Source: Phycisphaera sp. (GTDB taxonomy: Bacteria; Planctomycetota; Phycisphaerae; Phycisphaerales; UBA1924). Taken from it: DNA of 64,000 nucleotides. Under the pieces are notes generated by a model. The model had not been told where the DNA came from. It saw only the letters and a program-made list of their open reading frames with translations, and searched no databases. Location of the stretch: positions 181,205 through 245,204 of the forward strand of contig CP098402.1 of assembly GCA_025916675.1 (NCBI GenBank), written 5' to 3'. Shown here piece by piece: positions 45,396 to 54,156 of the stretch. Made by a program: the position numbers and the translations under genes. The stretch's first letter is position 1, and every line of letters starts with the position of its first letter.

Positions 45396-46643
45396 ATGAC
45401 CAAATTTTCCGGCCTGGTGGACCAACCACGGCGCGGGGATGTCCGGCTTCGGCCCATTGCGGGCGATACCGTGCAATTCCGCGATGACGACCCGATATTG
45501 CCCCGTTCCATGGTGGATCGGTTCGGGCTGTTGCCCGGGACGATGGTCGAGGTGCGGCTGAGCGATCGCACGGCGAGCGTGGGGCAGAACGGGCAGCAGG
45601 GGCGTGGTCGCGGCCGCAACCAGCGCGGCCGCAAGCCCCAGCGTTCGGGTGGTGGCGTCAAGGCGCCGCTCGCGGATCGATTGTTGTCGATCGAGGGCAT
45701 CGCGCCCGAGGATGCGCCCGAGCCGACGCCGTTCGCCGAGCTGACCACGATCGACCCCAGCCCGCGGATGGCCCTGGAGTACCGCGGTTGTCCGGCGTCG
45801 TGCCGATTGGTCGACATGTTCTGCCCGATCGGCTTCGGCCAGCGCGCGATGGTGGTGAGCCCGCCCAAGGCCGGCAAGACCACGCTGCTGAAGGACATCG
45901 CCACGGGCATCCTGCGGAACCACGACGAGACGGAATTGTTCGTGCTGCTCGTCGATGAGCGGCCCGAAGAGGTGACCGACTTCCGGCGTTCGCTGACCGG
46001 GCACGGGAAGGACGACCCCGACAAGCCCTGGGACAGCTCGCGCGTGACGGTGCTTGCGTCGAGCGCCGACCACGACGCCGAGCGGCACATCCAGGTCGCC
46101 ACGGTGACGATGGAACGGTGCAAGCGCCTGGTGGAGCTTGGCAAGGACGTGGTGATTATTCTGGATTCGCTGACGCGGCTCGGGCGTGCGTTCAATCGCT
46201 CGCGGGAGTATTCGAGCAGCGGGCGGACGCTGAGCGGCGGCATCGACAGCAAGGCGCTGGAGGTGCCTCGCCAGATTTTCGGTGCTGCGAGGCAGACCGA
46301 GGAGGCCGGCTCGCTGACGATCATCGCCACGGCGCTGGTGGATACCGGTGGCCAGGGCGACCAGGTGATCTTCGAGGAGTTCAAGGGCAGCGGCAACATG
46401 GAGCTGATCCTCGACCGCAAGGTGTCCGAGCGGAGGCTGTTCCCGGCGATCAACCTGGCCGCGAGCGGGACCCGCAAGGAAGACCTGCTGATGCCCAAGC
46501 AGGAACTGGAGACGGTGAACGCGCTGCGGCGTCGGCTGCTCTCGATGCCCCCGCCGCAACAGATCGAGCAACTGCTCAACGCGCTCAAGCGATTTGAGAG
46601 CAACGAGGCGTTGATCGGCATGAACCAGGCGAGTTCGGCCTAG
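45396..46643 (+). CDS. rho: Transcription termination factor Rho
   Basis: A 415-residue hexameric RNA helicase. An N-terminal OB-type RNA-binding domain (residues ~5-110) is interrupted by a Gly/Arg/Gln-rich insert at about 67-88 (RGRGRNQRGRKPQRSGGG). The RecA core has Walker A SPPKAGKTTLL (~155-165), LLVDERPEEVTDF, Walker B VVIILDSLTRLGRAFN, and the R-loop region TLSGGIDSKALEVPRQIFGAAR. The helical N-terminal Rho_N segment seems absent. The ATG at 45396 lacks an SD. Two further genes follow closely. Confidence 0.93.
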   Translation: MTKFSGLVDQPRRGDVRLRPIAGDTVQFRDDDPILPRSMVDRFGLLPGTMVEVRLSDRTASVGQNGQQGRGRGRNQRGRKPQRSGGGVKAPLADRLLSIEGIAPEDAPEPTPFAELTTIDPSPRMALEYRGCPASCRLVDMFCPIGFGQRAMVVSPPKAGKTTLLKDIATGILRNHDETELFVLLVDERPEEVTDFRRSLTGHGKDDPDKPWDSSRVTVLASSADHDAERHIQVATVTMERCKRLVELGKDVVIILDSLTRLGRAFNRSREYSSSGRTLSGGIDSKALEVPRQIFGAARQTEEAGSLTIIATALVDTGGQGDQVIFEEFKGSGNMELILDRKVSERRLFPAINLAASGTRKEDLLMPKQELETVNALRRRLLSMPPPQQIEQLLNALKRFESNEALIGMNQASSA

Positions 46644-46652
46644 CCCGGTGCC

Positions 46653-47585
46653 ATGACGACGACCGATCCCGCGCAGCTCGTGCCGCCCGTGGATGGACTC
46701 GACCTGCTGGTCGATGGCGGCGAGTTCCTGCTGGTCCGTATCAAGGACCATGGCGGCGAGCGGATTCGCATTGGGATCCAGGACTCGGCGGTTCGGCTGT
46801 TGCTTGCGGTCCGGCCCAGGGTCAATCGTGCGAAGTTTTTTGCGGTGCTGGCTGGCGTGATCGCGACGGTCGCTCTGGTGTTTCTCGTGCCCGCTGGCAT
46901 CGGGTTGCCGCCGCTGCTTGGGCTGGCGATGGCGACGTCGGTGGGGCTGGTTGGCCTGGTGGTCGTGCTCATGTTCCAGCCGACGCGGGAGTATCGCTTC
47001 CACGACGATTTACCGGGCGGGCTCGACCGCGCACCGCTGATGGTGCTGGCCGAGCGGAACGGGCAGCAGTCGTGGTACGCGCTGCGCGATGAGCAGGAGC
47101 GGATGTTCGGTGATGTGGCCCGCCGGCTTGGGAGGTGGCGCGTGCGCGGGTTCGAGCCGATCGATCCGCCGCCGCCGACTGAAGAGGAAGCGGCCGCCGC
47201 CGCAGCCGCGGAGTTGAACGGGCTCGCGGCGAAGTTGTATAGCGTGGGCATGTCGTTGAGCGAGGACGAGCCCACGCCGGCCGGACCGACGCCCGAGGTG
47301 TCGGTGATGGTCGTGCGTGACTATCTCAATCTTGCGTCGCTCCTTGCGGGTTTGATCTCCGGGCCGGTGGGGATCGTGATGGCGTTCAATGGGCCCTGGA
47401 AGCGGATGGAATTCCGGCGTGGCCGGACGCTGGTCGCGACCGGGCACCGGCTGGACGATGGTGGGGCGATGCGGCTGGAAATCGCCGAAGGACTCGATCA
47501 GGCCGATAACGACGACGTATGGCTCGACCGCCGGCACGTACTCGCGCTCGCGGTGCTGAGCCTGAGCTTGGAGGCCGAGAGGTAG
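46653..47585 (+). CDS. Membrane protein of unknown function
   Basis: A 310-residue protein, not recognised. Two membrane helices (about FFAVLAGVIATVALVFLVPAG and LAMATSVGLVGLVVVLMF) sit near residues 60-105, and a further hydrophobic stretch near residues 225-245 (LNLASLLAGLISGPVGIVMAF). The soluble parts have no clear motif; an Ala/Glu-rich segment occurs near residue 175. It begins 9 nt after rho and ends 22 nt before pdxJ, so it is probably in the rho transcript. Confidence 0.65.
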   Translation: MTTTDPAQLVPPVDGLDLLVDGGEFLLVRIKDHGGERIRIGIQDSAVRLLLAVRPRVNRAKFFAVLAGVIATVALVFLVPAGIGLPPLLGLAMATSVGLVGLVVVLMFQPTREYRFHDDLPGGLDRAPLMVLAERNGQQSWYALRDEQERMFGDVARRLGRWRVRGFEPIDPPPPTEEEAAAAAAAELNGLAAKLYSVGMSLSEDEPTPAGPTPEVSVMVVRDYLNLASLLAGLISGPVGIVMAFNGPWKRMEFRRGRTLVATGHRLDDGGAMRLEIAEGLDQADNDDVWLDRRHVLALAVLSLSLEAER

Positions 47586-47595
47586 GCTATCACGC

Positions 47596-47601
47596 TATGG
47601 T
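47596..47601 (+). promoter_or_regulatory. Putative -10 of leaderless pdxJ transcript (TATGGT)
   Basis: TATGGT exactly 6 nt before the pdxJ ATG. The GGAG between them is only 1 nt from the ATG, too close to act as a normal SD. Confidence 0.4.
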
Positions 47602-47607
47602 TGGAGC

Positions 47608-48357
47608 ATGATCCAACTGGGTGTGAACATCGATCACGTAGCCACGGTGCGTCAGGCGCGGCGGGGCGTGGAGCCCGACCCGGTGCGGGCGGCGCACGAG
47701 GCCGAGCTTGGTGGGGCCGATGGCATCACCGCACACCTGCGCGAGGATCGCCGGCACGTGCAAGACCACGACCTGCGACGGTTGCGCGACACGATCAACG
47801 TGAGGCTGAATCTGGAGATGGCCGCGACCGGGGCGATGGTCGGTTTTGCGCGGAAGCTGAAGCCGCACACGGCGATGCTGGTGCCCGAGGGACGCCAGGA
47901 GGTGACCACCGAGGGCGGGCTGGACGTTGTTGGGCAGGTGCAGGGCCTCAAGAACGTGGTTGGGCGACTCAAAGAGGCGGGGCTGATCGTCAGCGCGTTC
48001 ATCGATCCCGCGCTGCCGCAGGTGGAGGCGGCGCACGCCGCGGGGTTTGACGTGTGCGAGGTGCATACCGGGCCGTACGCCCACGCGTGGATGCATTGCG
48101 GGGGCGACTTCCGGCACACCGAATTGGCGGCGGCGCTGGAAGAAGTCGCGGTGGCCGGCGGGGAGATCGCGGCGCGTGGCATGCGGTTCAACGCGGGGCA
48201 TGCGCTGAACTACCACAACGTGGGGCCGATCGCGGCGCTACCGGGCGTTGAGGAACTCCACATCGGGCACGCGATTGTCAGCCGATCGATCTATACCGGT
48301 TTTCGCGAGGCCGTTGCCGAGATGAAGCGGCTCATGGTGCAGAGCGCGAGGGTGTGA
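47608..48357 (+). CDS. pdxJ: Pyridoxine 5'-phosphate synthase
   Basis: A 249-residue TIM-barrel enzyme that joins 1-deoxy-D-xylulose-5-phosphate with 3-amino-2-oxopropyl phosphate to make vitamin B6 phosphate. Signature segments: [49 protein letters not shown]-like [10 protein letters not shown], and HALNYHNV with [14 protein letters not shown]. It uses the product of Dxs, whose gene is also in the window. The 3' end overlaps the convergent lysK by 26 nt. Confidence 0.95.
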   Translation: MIQLGVNIDHVATVRQARRGVEPDPVRAAHEAELGGADGITAHLREDRRHVQDHDLRRLRDTINVRLNLEMAATGAMVGFARKLKPHTAMLVPEGRQEVTTEGGLDVVGQVQGLKNVVGRLKEAGLIVSAFIDPALPQVEAAHAAGFDVCEVHTGPYAHAWMHCGGDFRHTELAAALEEVAVAGGEIAARGMRFNAGHALNYHNVGPIAALPGVEELHIGHAIVSRSIYTGFREAVAEMKRLMVQSARV

Positions 48358-49426
48358 GCATCTCTGCCAGGTCGGGCAACGCGGCCCGCAGCACGGCGAT
48401 CGTGCGCAGGTATTCTGGGAGGTCGAGGCGTTCGTGGGGTGTGTGGTCGAGCGTGCTGTCGCCCGGGCCATACGCGACGATGGGGCAATCAAACGCCGCG
48501 GCGACGGTGTTCATATCGCTGGTGCCGGTCTTGACGGTGGCGGTGGGGCGGCCGCCGAGGCTGCCGATGGCCGCCGAGAGCGTGCTGGGCAGTGGGCCGG
48601 TGCGGGGGCCCCGATGGGCGACGGCGTGGCCCTCGAATCGCAACTCGATGCCGGGCGAGGCGGCTCGGACGTTGCGTTCGAGGTCGTAGGGGTTGGTCCA
48701 CGTGGGCAAGCGCAGGCCCAGGGTGAGGTGGGCGGTGTCGTGCAGGCCGTCGCTTTCGGTGTTCATGCTTTGCAGATTGGTTTGGATGGTGTCGAAGAGG
48801 CCTTCGTGGCCCTGGTTCCATTCGTTGATGTGCGCAGCGATGTCGCGATGCCAGGCGATGGCGCGCTCGGCGACCGAGCCGTGCGGGCCGGCGGAGTGGC
48901 CGGCGTCCTGCGTGAACACTGCATGGGCGAGCAGGCGGCCCTTGTAGCCGATGGCGAAACGTTCCCAGCCGCTGGGCTCGCCGATGAGGCACGCGTGGGG
49001 CCTGTATTGATCGCGGACGAGCGTCGCGCCGGGGGATGATGGCGTTTCTTCGCCGGCGGCGCCGATGACGACGAGGCGTGTGTTGTCGGTGATGGTTGCG
49101 GTTGCCGCGGCGATGGTGAAGGCGCACAGTGGGCCCTTGGCATCGACCGAGCCGCGGCCCCAGAGTATGCCGTCCTCGATGCGCACGGGGATGTGGCCGG
49201 GCACGGTGTCGATGTGGCCCAGGAGCATGATCTCGATGGCATCGGCGTCGGTGCTGCCGATGGTTCCCACGGCGTTGCCGGCGTCGTCGATGTGCGCGCG
49301 GTAGCCCAGGGCGGACATGCGATCGACGAGGAGCGCGACCGTTTGGGCTTCATCGCCCGACACGCTGGGCATGGCAACGAGGTCGTGGAGAAGGTCGATG
49401 GCTTGCTGGTCGGTGATTGGTGTCAC
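48332..49426 (-). CDS. lysK: [LysW]-lysine/ornithine hydrolase, M20 family
   Basis: A 364-residue M20 zinc peptidase that releases the finished amino acid from the LysW carrier. Metal and catalytic segments: [46 protein letters not shown] and a C-terminal [10 protein letters not shown]. The position as last gene of a LysW cluster supports LysK rather than a generic ArgE/DapE. The GTG at 49426 overlaps the lysZ stop as GTGA. It could act on LysW-Lys, LysW-Orn or both. Confidence 0.85.
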   Translation of the reverse strand: MTPITDQQAIDLLHDLVAMPSVSGDEAQTVALLVDRMSALGYRAHIDDAGNAVGTIGSTDADAIEIMLLGHIDTVPGHIPVRIEDGILWGRGSVDAKGPLCAFTIAAATATITDNTRLVVIGAAGEETPSSPGATLVRDQYRPHACLIGEPSGWERFAIGYKGRLLAHAVFTQDAGHSAGPHGSVAERAIAWHRDIAAHINEWNQGHEGLFDTIQTNLQSMNTESDGLHDTAHLTLGLRLPTWTNPYDLERNVRAASPGIELRFEGHAVAHRGPRTGPLPSTLSAAIGSLGGRPTATVKTGTSDMNTVAAAFDCPIVAYGPGDSTLDHTPHERLDLPEYLRTIAVLRAALPDLAEMLTPSRSAP

Positions 49427-50223
49427 GAGACGGTGGTTCCTTGGCCGCTCAGGGCGCGTTGGATGGGGTTGGGTCGGCGTGCATCGGCGAGGATGACCCG
49501 AGAGACTTCCGCGTCGATGGCCTCGCCCGCGGCGAGCACCTTGCGCTTCATGCGGCCCTGGGCCAGTTCGATGGCGCTTTCGAGGTCGGTTCGTGCGAGG
49601 CTTGGGATGAGCGTGGTCTCGTCGGGGAACGCTCGCAGCAGGCCCGGCACATTGGAGAGGATGACGAGCGTGTCGGCGTGCAGCGAGCCGGCGGTGATGG
49701 CCGCGGCGCGGTCGGCGTCGACGTTGATGGATTGGTGGTCGTGGCTGATTGCGGGCGGGCAGAGCACGGGGACCTTGCCGCTTCCGAGTACGGCGTGCAG
49801 GAAGTTCGCGTCGACGCGCTCGATGATGCCCGAGTGGTCGTCGCGGATGATCGTGGTGGTGCCACCCTCGACCGCGCGGATGGCAGCCTTGCGCTTGCCG
49901 ATCCACAGGCCGCCGTCGATGCCGCTCAGGCCGGCCGCGTCGACGCCGCGCTCGCGGAGCATGCGGACGATGCGAGCGTTCAGCCGGCGGCAGGCCATCT
50001 GAAATATGTCGATGGCCGTCGCGTCGGTGTATCGGCTGGTGTGGCCGCTGGGGCTGGTGATGAACCGCGGCTCGACGCCGAGTTGCTGTGACAGTGTGTT
50101 GGTCTCGTGCGAGCCGCCGTGGACGACGACGATCTGCTGGCCATCGGCGACGAGGGCGGCGATGTCGTCGCAGGCGAGTTCTGGGCCGATGCCCTCGGCC
50201 CCACCGATCTTGATGACGATCAT
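49423..50223 (-). CDS. lysZ: [LysW]-aminoadipate/glutamate kinase
   Basis: A 266-residue amino-acid kinase of the ArgB/LysZ family. It starts VIKIGGAEG, has [11 protein letters not shown], a long substrate loop [14 protein letters not shown] typical of LysZ (RFTSPSGvxSRYTd type), and [20 protein letters not shown]. It phosphorylates the distal carboxylate of the LysW-bound substrate. It starts 9 nt after lysY with GGAG 6 nt before the ATG. Confidence 0.88.
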   Translation of the reverse strand: MIVIKIGGAEGIGPELACDDIAALVADGQQIVVVHGGSHETNTLSQQLGVEPRFITSPSGHTSRYTDATAIDIFQMACRRLNARIVRMLRERGVDAAGLSGIDGGLWIGKRKAAIRAVEGGTTTIIRDDHSGIIERVDANFLHAVLGSGKVPVLCPPAISHDHQSINVDADRAAAITAGSLHADTLVILSNVPGLLRAFPDETTLIPSLARTDLESAIELAQGRMKRKVLAAGEAIDAEVSRVILADARRPNPIQRALSGQGTTVS

Positions 50224-50232
50224 GATGATCTC

Positions 50233-51273
50233 CTAAACGGGATGCAGACCGAAGAAGGTGAGGCCGGCGGTCTCGTCGAAGCCGCAGGCGAGGTTCATGC
50301 ATTGGATGGCGGAGCCGGCGGCGCCCTTGCCCAGGTTGTCGATGGCGCACAGCGCGACGACGCGGTTCGCATCGGGCTCGATCTCGAAGCCCACGTCGGC
50401 GAAGTTGGTGCCCGCGAGGATCTTGGGCTCGGGCAGGCGGTAGAGGCCGCGCCGTTCCTTCACAACGCGGACGAATGGCTCGCTGGCGTACGCGTTGCGG
50501 TAGAGCTGCCAGGCTTCCTTGTCGGTCAGTTCGCGGTTGGTCAGCACGTGGCAGGTGGCCAGCACGCCGCGGATGAGATCGGTGGTGGTGGCGGTGACGT
50601 GGAGGGGGAACTCGCCGCAGATTTGTCGAACTTCGGCGCTGTGGCGGTGGCCGGTGGGGGCGAAGGTGCGCAGGGCGTTGGTGCGCTCGGCGTGGTTGCT
50701 GGCGGCGCTCGGCTCGGCACCCGATTCGGACGAACCGACCTTGATGTCGGCGATCACTCTGTCGATGAGGCCCGCGCGGGCGAGGGGCAATAGAGCGAGG
50801 TTCATTGCGGTGGCGTTGCAGCCGACGCCGCTGATGAACCGGGCGTCCATCAATTCGTTGCGGTCGGCTTCGGGCAGGCCGTAGACGAAGCGGTCGAGCC
50901 AGGTGGGGGTCGGGTGGGGCTGCCCGTACGTGCGTTCGTAGAGATCGGGATCGCGCAGGCGGAAGTCCGAGCTGAGGTCGATGACGCGGTGTGCGAGGCT
51001 CGCGTAGTGCTCGATGTTGGCTGCCGTCTCGCCGTGGGGCAGGCAGAGGAACAGCACGTCGACCGGATCAACATCCTGCGGATCGATGAGCGAGAGGTCG
51101 AGCACGCCGCGGAGGTTGGGGTGGATGCTGCCGATGGGCCAGCCGGCTCGGCCTCTCGAGGTTGCGCACGCGACCGTGGCGTGCGGATGGGCGGCGAGCA
51201 GGCGCAGGAGTTCTCCGCCGGTGTATCCCGCGCCACCGATGATGCCCACACTGACCGGCTTGAGGGCACTCAA
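50233..51273 (-). CDS. lysY: [LysW]-aminoadipyl/glutamyl phosphate reductase
   Basis: A 346-residue NADPH-dependent reductase of the ArgC/LysY family. The nucleotide motif is [17 protein letters not shown], the catalytic Cys is in [14 protein letters not shown], and the C-terminal part has [18 protein letters not shown]. The start is TTG at 51273, overlapping the lysX stop as TTGA. It makes the semialdehyde on the carrier; the aminotransferase LysJ expected next is not in the window. Confidence 0.88.
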   Translation of the reverse strand: MSALKPVSVGIIGGAGYTGGELLRLLAAHPHATVACATSRGRAGWPIGSIHPNLRGVLDLSLIDPQDVDPVDVLFLCLPHGETAANIEHYASLAHRVIDLSSDFRLRDPDLYERTYGQPHPTPTWLDRFVYGLPEADRNELMDARFISGVGCNATAMNLALLPLARAGLIDRVIADIKVGSSESGAEPSAASNHAERTNALRTFAPTGHRHSAEVRQICGEFPLHVTATTTDLIRGVLATCHVLTNRELTDKEAWQLYRNAYASEPFVRVVKERRGLYRLPEPKILAGTNFADVGFEIEPDANRVVALCAIDNLGKGAAGSAIQCMNLACGFDETAGLTFFGLHPV

Positions 51274-52145
51274 GCGACCACCGCCTGGTTGATGGCAACT
51301 TCGATCGCGTGGTCGATAATCCGTGCTGGGATGTCGACGCCTGTGGTCTCGATGGAGTTGCGGAACTCCATGGTCGAGTTCACCTCGCACACGAGCAGGC
51401 CGCGCTGCGGGCACTCCATGAGGTCGATTGCCAGCAGGCTGTGTTCCGTCCCGCCGACCGCCGAGGCCGCACGCTGGCAGAGATCGTCCAACTCCGGCGA
51501 GACGGGCAGCCCCTCCGCCCGCCCGCCTCGCGCGGTGTTGGTGATCCAGTGCTCGCCGTGGCGCATGATGGCGGCGATGGTCTGTCCGCCGACGACGAAG
51601 GCGCGAATGTCGCGGTCGGGCTTGTTGATCAGTTCCTGGAGGTAGATCACGCCGTGCTGCGGGCCGCCCAGGGCGATCTTGTGTTCGAGGACGGCCTCGA
51701 GCGCGTCGCGATCGTTCAATCGGCCGACCATGCGACCCCACGAGCCCACGCAGGGCTTGATGACCACGGGGTAGCCGAGTTGTTCGGCGGCCTGGACCGC
51801 GCCCTCGTGGCTGAATGCGGCGACCGTGCGCGGTGATGGGACCCCCGCGTCAGTAAGTGCTAGCGTGGTCAGCAACTTGTCGCCGCACGTGTGCGTCACG
51901 GCGGAGGGATTGAGGCAGATCGCCCCACGCGATTCGTATGCGCGGACGATGGCCAGGGCCTTGGTGTGGCTCAGGCAGCGGTCGAGCAGCACGTGCGGCT
52001 CGTCGCTGGGCTCACGCAATGCCGTCAGATCGAGCACCGCCTCGTCGGCGTGGACGAGGTCGACGGCCAAGCCGCGGCGCTCGAATTCGTCGAGCAGCAG
52101 CCGCTCTTCGACGCGGACGCGGGTGTGCAGCAGGGTGATGCGCAT
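51270..52145 (-). CDS. lysX: LysW-substrate ligase LysX (ATP-grasp)
   Basis: A 291-residue ATP-grasp ligase of the RimK group that attaches the alpha-amino group of 2-aminoadipate or glutamate to the C-terminal Glu of LysW. Strong LysX features: GYPVVIKPCVGSWGRM, HWITNTARGGRAEG, and the metal-binding EVNSTMEFRNSIETTGVDIP near the end. I cannot decide between LysX and ArgX specificity by eye. It starts 25 nt after lysW with GAGG upstream. Confidence 0.88.
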   Translation of the reverse strand: MRITLLHTRVRVEERLLLDEFERRGLAVDLVHADEAVLDLTALREPSDEPHVLLDRCLSHTKALAIVRAYESRGAICLNPSAVTHTCGDKLLTTLALTDAGVPSPRTVAAFSHEGAVQAAEQLGYPVVIKPCVGSWGRMVGRLNDRDALEAVLEHKIALGGPQHGVIYLQELINKPDRDIRAFVVGGQTIAAIMRHGEHWITNTARGGRAEGLPVSPELDDLCQRAASAVGGTEHSLLAIDLMECPQRGLLVCEVNSTMEFRNSIETTGVDIPARIIDHAIEVAINQAVVA

Positions 52146-52170
52146 GGGTGTGGTCCTCTTGGCAAGCCGC

Positions 52171-52371
52171 TTACTCGCCCCAGTCTTCCTCGACCTCGGG
52201 AGCCAGCGCCAGGGTGATCGGCTCGACGCTGGTCACCTCGAGCTCGGCCCCGCAATCGGGGCAGCGGACGATCTCGTGGCGTCGGGGTGCCCGGGCGAGC
52301 GTGATGGTCGAGCCGCACTCGGGGCAGGTGGCGGTCAGGGTCTCGGTGCTGGGGGGTGCGATCTGGCTCAT
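52171..52371 (-). CDS. lysW: Amino-group carrier protein LysW
   Basis: A 66-residue carrier protein. CPECG (16-20) and CPDCG (37-41) form a zinc ribbon, an acidic C-terminal half follows, and the protein ends in EDWGE, the signature whose final Glu gamma-carboxylate receives the substrate. Intermediates stay bound to it through LysX, LysZ, LysY and LysK. The ATG at 52371 has AGGAG 8 nt upstream. It lies 50 nt downstream of an intrinsic terminator, so expression of the operon needs read-through or a promoter in between. Confidence 0.92.
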   Translation of the reverse strand: MSQIAPPSTETLTATCPECGSTITLARAPRRHEIVRCPDCGAELEVTSVEPITLALAPEVEEDWGE

Positions 52372-52421
52372 GAGATTGGCTCCTGAGTAATTCCGCGTGT
52401 TGGAAACTGGATGGATACACG

Positions 52422-52452
52422 AAAAAGGCCCGCCGGATGGTTCCGGCGGGCC
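52422..52452 (-). terminator. Strong intrinsic terminator / possible attenuator before lysW
   Basis: On the minus strand GGCCCGCCGGA, a 4-nt loop ACCA and TCCGGCGGGCC form a perfect 11-bp stem, followed by TTTTT (52426-52422). It lies 24 nt after a 31-codon ORF and 50 nt before lysW. The left arm's CGCCGGA could instead pair with TCCGGCG inside the ORF (52506-52500). Confidence 0.85.
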
Positions 52453-52476
52453 TTGCGATTGTGGATGCAAGGGTGT

Positions 52477-52572
52477 TTAGCGGACGCGCACGCGACCGTC
52501 GCCGGAGGGTTTGGTCCCTTTGGCTTTGGCTTTCCCGTTGAGGGTGGTCGTGCTGGCGGTGCGCATGGGCAT
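52477..52572 (-). CDS. 31-codon Lys/Arg-rich ORF, candidate leader peptide
   Basis: An ORF of 31 codons on the minus strand with ATG at 52572 and TAA at 52477-52479. Its middle reads NGKAKAKGTKPSGDG and it ends GRVRVR, with four Lys codons (all AAA) and four Arg codons. AGGAAAG precedes it. It is followed by an intrinsic terminator and then lysW, the arrangement expected for a ribosome-mediated attenuator of a Lys (or Arg) operon. It could instead be an unrelated small basic protein with its own terminator. Confidence 0.5.
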   Translation of the reverse strand: MPMRTASTTTLNGKAKAKGTKPSGDGRVRVR

Positions 52573-52578
52573 TGATGA

Positions 52579-52606
52579 ATCTTTCCTATCGGCGGGTGGG
52601 AGTCAA
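52579..52606 (-). promoter_or_regulatory. Putative promoter of the lysW leader
   Basis: On the minus strand TTGACT (52606-52601), a 16-nt spacer, and AAAGAT (52584-52579), which lies 6 nt before the ATG of the 31-codon ORF. The -35 is good (5/6), the -10 weak (3/6). Confidence 0.4.
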
Positions 52607-52632
52607 GGGGTTGAGCGAATTTGCTGGCGGAG

Positions 52633-54018
52633 CTATGGGCATCCGGCGTCGAAGGCGTTGTGGAAGGCCAGGAAGTCAAAAATGGTGAGTTGGCCGTCAC
52701 CGTCGAAGTCCGCACGGTCGTCGCCGGCGGCGAAGAGGTTCTGGAACTCGAGGAAGTCCGAGAGATTGATAGCGCAGTCGCCGTTCACGTCGGCGGGGCA
52801 GGCCCGGCGCGGTCGCCATCGTGCGATGTAGCCCGGCTGGGTGCCCCCTGGCAGGCCGAGTAGCGTTGGGAAGTCGCCACCCACGTGCAGGGCTGGCCCG
52901 TCGCCCGCGTCGAACACGCCCAGCACGCGGCCGACGGGGTTCGGGGCGTTCTGAAGATCCTGGCCCCGGCCGTCGACAATGCGGCCAACGGCCAGCAATC
53001 GCCCGGTAGGGCTCCGGTAGCGGCCCGAGACGTACAGCTTCTCACCGTCGCCGTCGTCGAATGGCAGGATGTCGGTCACCTGTGAGGCAAGGAAGGTTGA
53101 GAAGTCGATGCCGTCCCATTGCTGGCCGTCCCACCACGCGAAGTTGTAGGCAAAGTTCTCGCCCATTCGCGACATGGTGAAGGAGCCGCCCGCGTACAGC
53201 CGCTCTCCGTCCCCGTCGTCCCACGCGGTTAACGGCCAGACCTGCTCGGTCCAGTACGTCTCGTCGGGCCCGGACAGGCGTGACCATGTCTCTCCATCCC
53301 ATCGCGCCACGCCGGGCACGCGTCGTGCGCCGCCGCTCAGATAGGTCAGCGCCGCGTGCAGGTCGCCCTGGTAGGTCTCCAATCCGATGACGGGCGTGTT
53401 GATGTCGCCGCCGTCGCCCACGGCAGACCATGCCGAGCCATCCCATCGTGCCACACGATTGGCCGCTGCGCCACCCGCCTCAATGAACGATCCCGACGCG
53501 TAGAGGGCTTCGCCCGAGCCATCGTCGTGGGCGTGCAACTCGCTGAGTCGGTCGTTGGTGCCGATGCCGTCCGGCCCGGCCAGTGCCGACCACTCGGCAC
53601 CGTCGAATCGTGCGACGTGGTTGACCAAGAGTCCCGCGGCCATGGTGAATCCACCACCCACGTAGAGGGCGGGGCCCGCGCCGTCATCCCAAACGTACAG
53701 CGTGCGTACGAAGGCGTCTAACTCCGACCCTGGACTGTCTAGCCCCGGCACGGTGTGCCATTGCTCGCCGTCCCAGCGGGCCAAGTAGGGCGAGCGTTGC
53801 CCGCCGGCGGTCACGAAGTCTCCGCCGACGTAGAGCATCGGTCCGTCGCCGCCGTCAAAGGTGGCCATGGCGCGGACGCTGCCGTCGAGACCTTGACCAT
53901 CGGGACCGGTCAACGGCAACCACTCGCCGCATCGTGGTTGGGTTTGGGCCAAGGCCGTGGCAACTGGAATGCAGGAGAGGACGACGGAAAGTATGGCCGA
54001 GGTAGCAAACTTGGGCAC
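52633..54018 (-). CDS. Secreted repeat (beta-propeller-like) protein with GC-type dockerin
   Basis: A 461-residue exoprotein. A signal peptide (about ILSVVLSCIPVATALAQ) is followed by at least five repeats of the form ARWDGxxW preceded by LYVGGxF (for instance LARWDGEQWHTV, VARFDGAEWSAL, VARWDGSAWSAV, VARWDGETWSRL), as in kelch/delta-60-like propellers. The C-terminal 60 residues have two Ca-loop units (DVNGDCAINLSDFLEFQ, DFDGDGQLTIFDFLAFH) and end in DAGCP, with a Cys just before the first loop. The start is GTG at 54018 with AGGAAG 5 nt upstream. Function unknown; possibly adhesion or binding. Confidence 0.75.
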   Translation of the reverse strand: MPKFATSAILSVVLSCIPVATALAQTQPRCGEWLPLTGPDGQGLDGSVRAMATFDGGDGPMLYVGGDFVTAGGQRSPYLARWDGEQWHTVPGLDSPGSELDAFVRTLYVWDDGAGPALYVGGGFTMAAGLLVNHVARFDGAEWSALAGPDGIGTNDRLSELHAHDDGSGEALYASGSFIEAGGAAANRVARWDGSAWSAVGDGGDINTPVIGLETYQGDLHAALTYLSGGARRVPGVARWDGETWSRLSGPDETYWTEQVWPLTAWDDGDGERLYAGGSFTMSRMGENFAYNFAWWDGQQWDGIDFSTFLASQVTDILPFDDGDGEKLYVSGRYRSPTGRLLAVGRIVDGRGQDLQNAPNPVGRVLGVFDAGDGPALHVGGDFPTLLGLPGGTQPGYIARWRPRRACPADVNGDCAINLSDFLEFQNLFAAGDDRADFDGDGQLTIFDFLAFHNAFDAGCP

Positions 54019-54105
54019 GAGGCTTCCTTTGGAGTAAGCTGGTGCTGGGTTTCGGTTCGTGTTGGATTCTGGGTATTGCAACGGCAAGCGATCCTGGTTG
54101 GGATG

Positions 54106-54130
54106 AAAAGCCCGGGCTCGCGCCCGGGCT
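54106..54130 (-). terminator. Intrinsic terminator after the subtilisin gene
   Basis: On the minus strand AGCCCGGGC, loop GCGA, GCCCGGGCT and then TTT. The 9-bp stem lies 26 nt after the stop of the S8 protease and before the propeller-like gene, so the two genes probably have separate transcripts. Confidence 0.75.
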
Positions 54131-54156
54131 TGTCGAATCTAGGTTGAGAATCGCGC

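Noticed and set aside
43313-46621. 1102-codon minus-strand ORF across ptsI and rho
   Set aside because: It lies out of frame on ptsI and antisense to rho, with an Arg/Pro/Ser-rich composition typical of GC-rich shadow frames.
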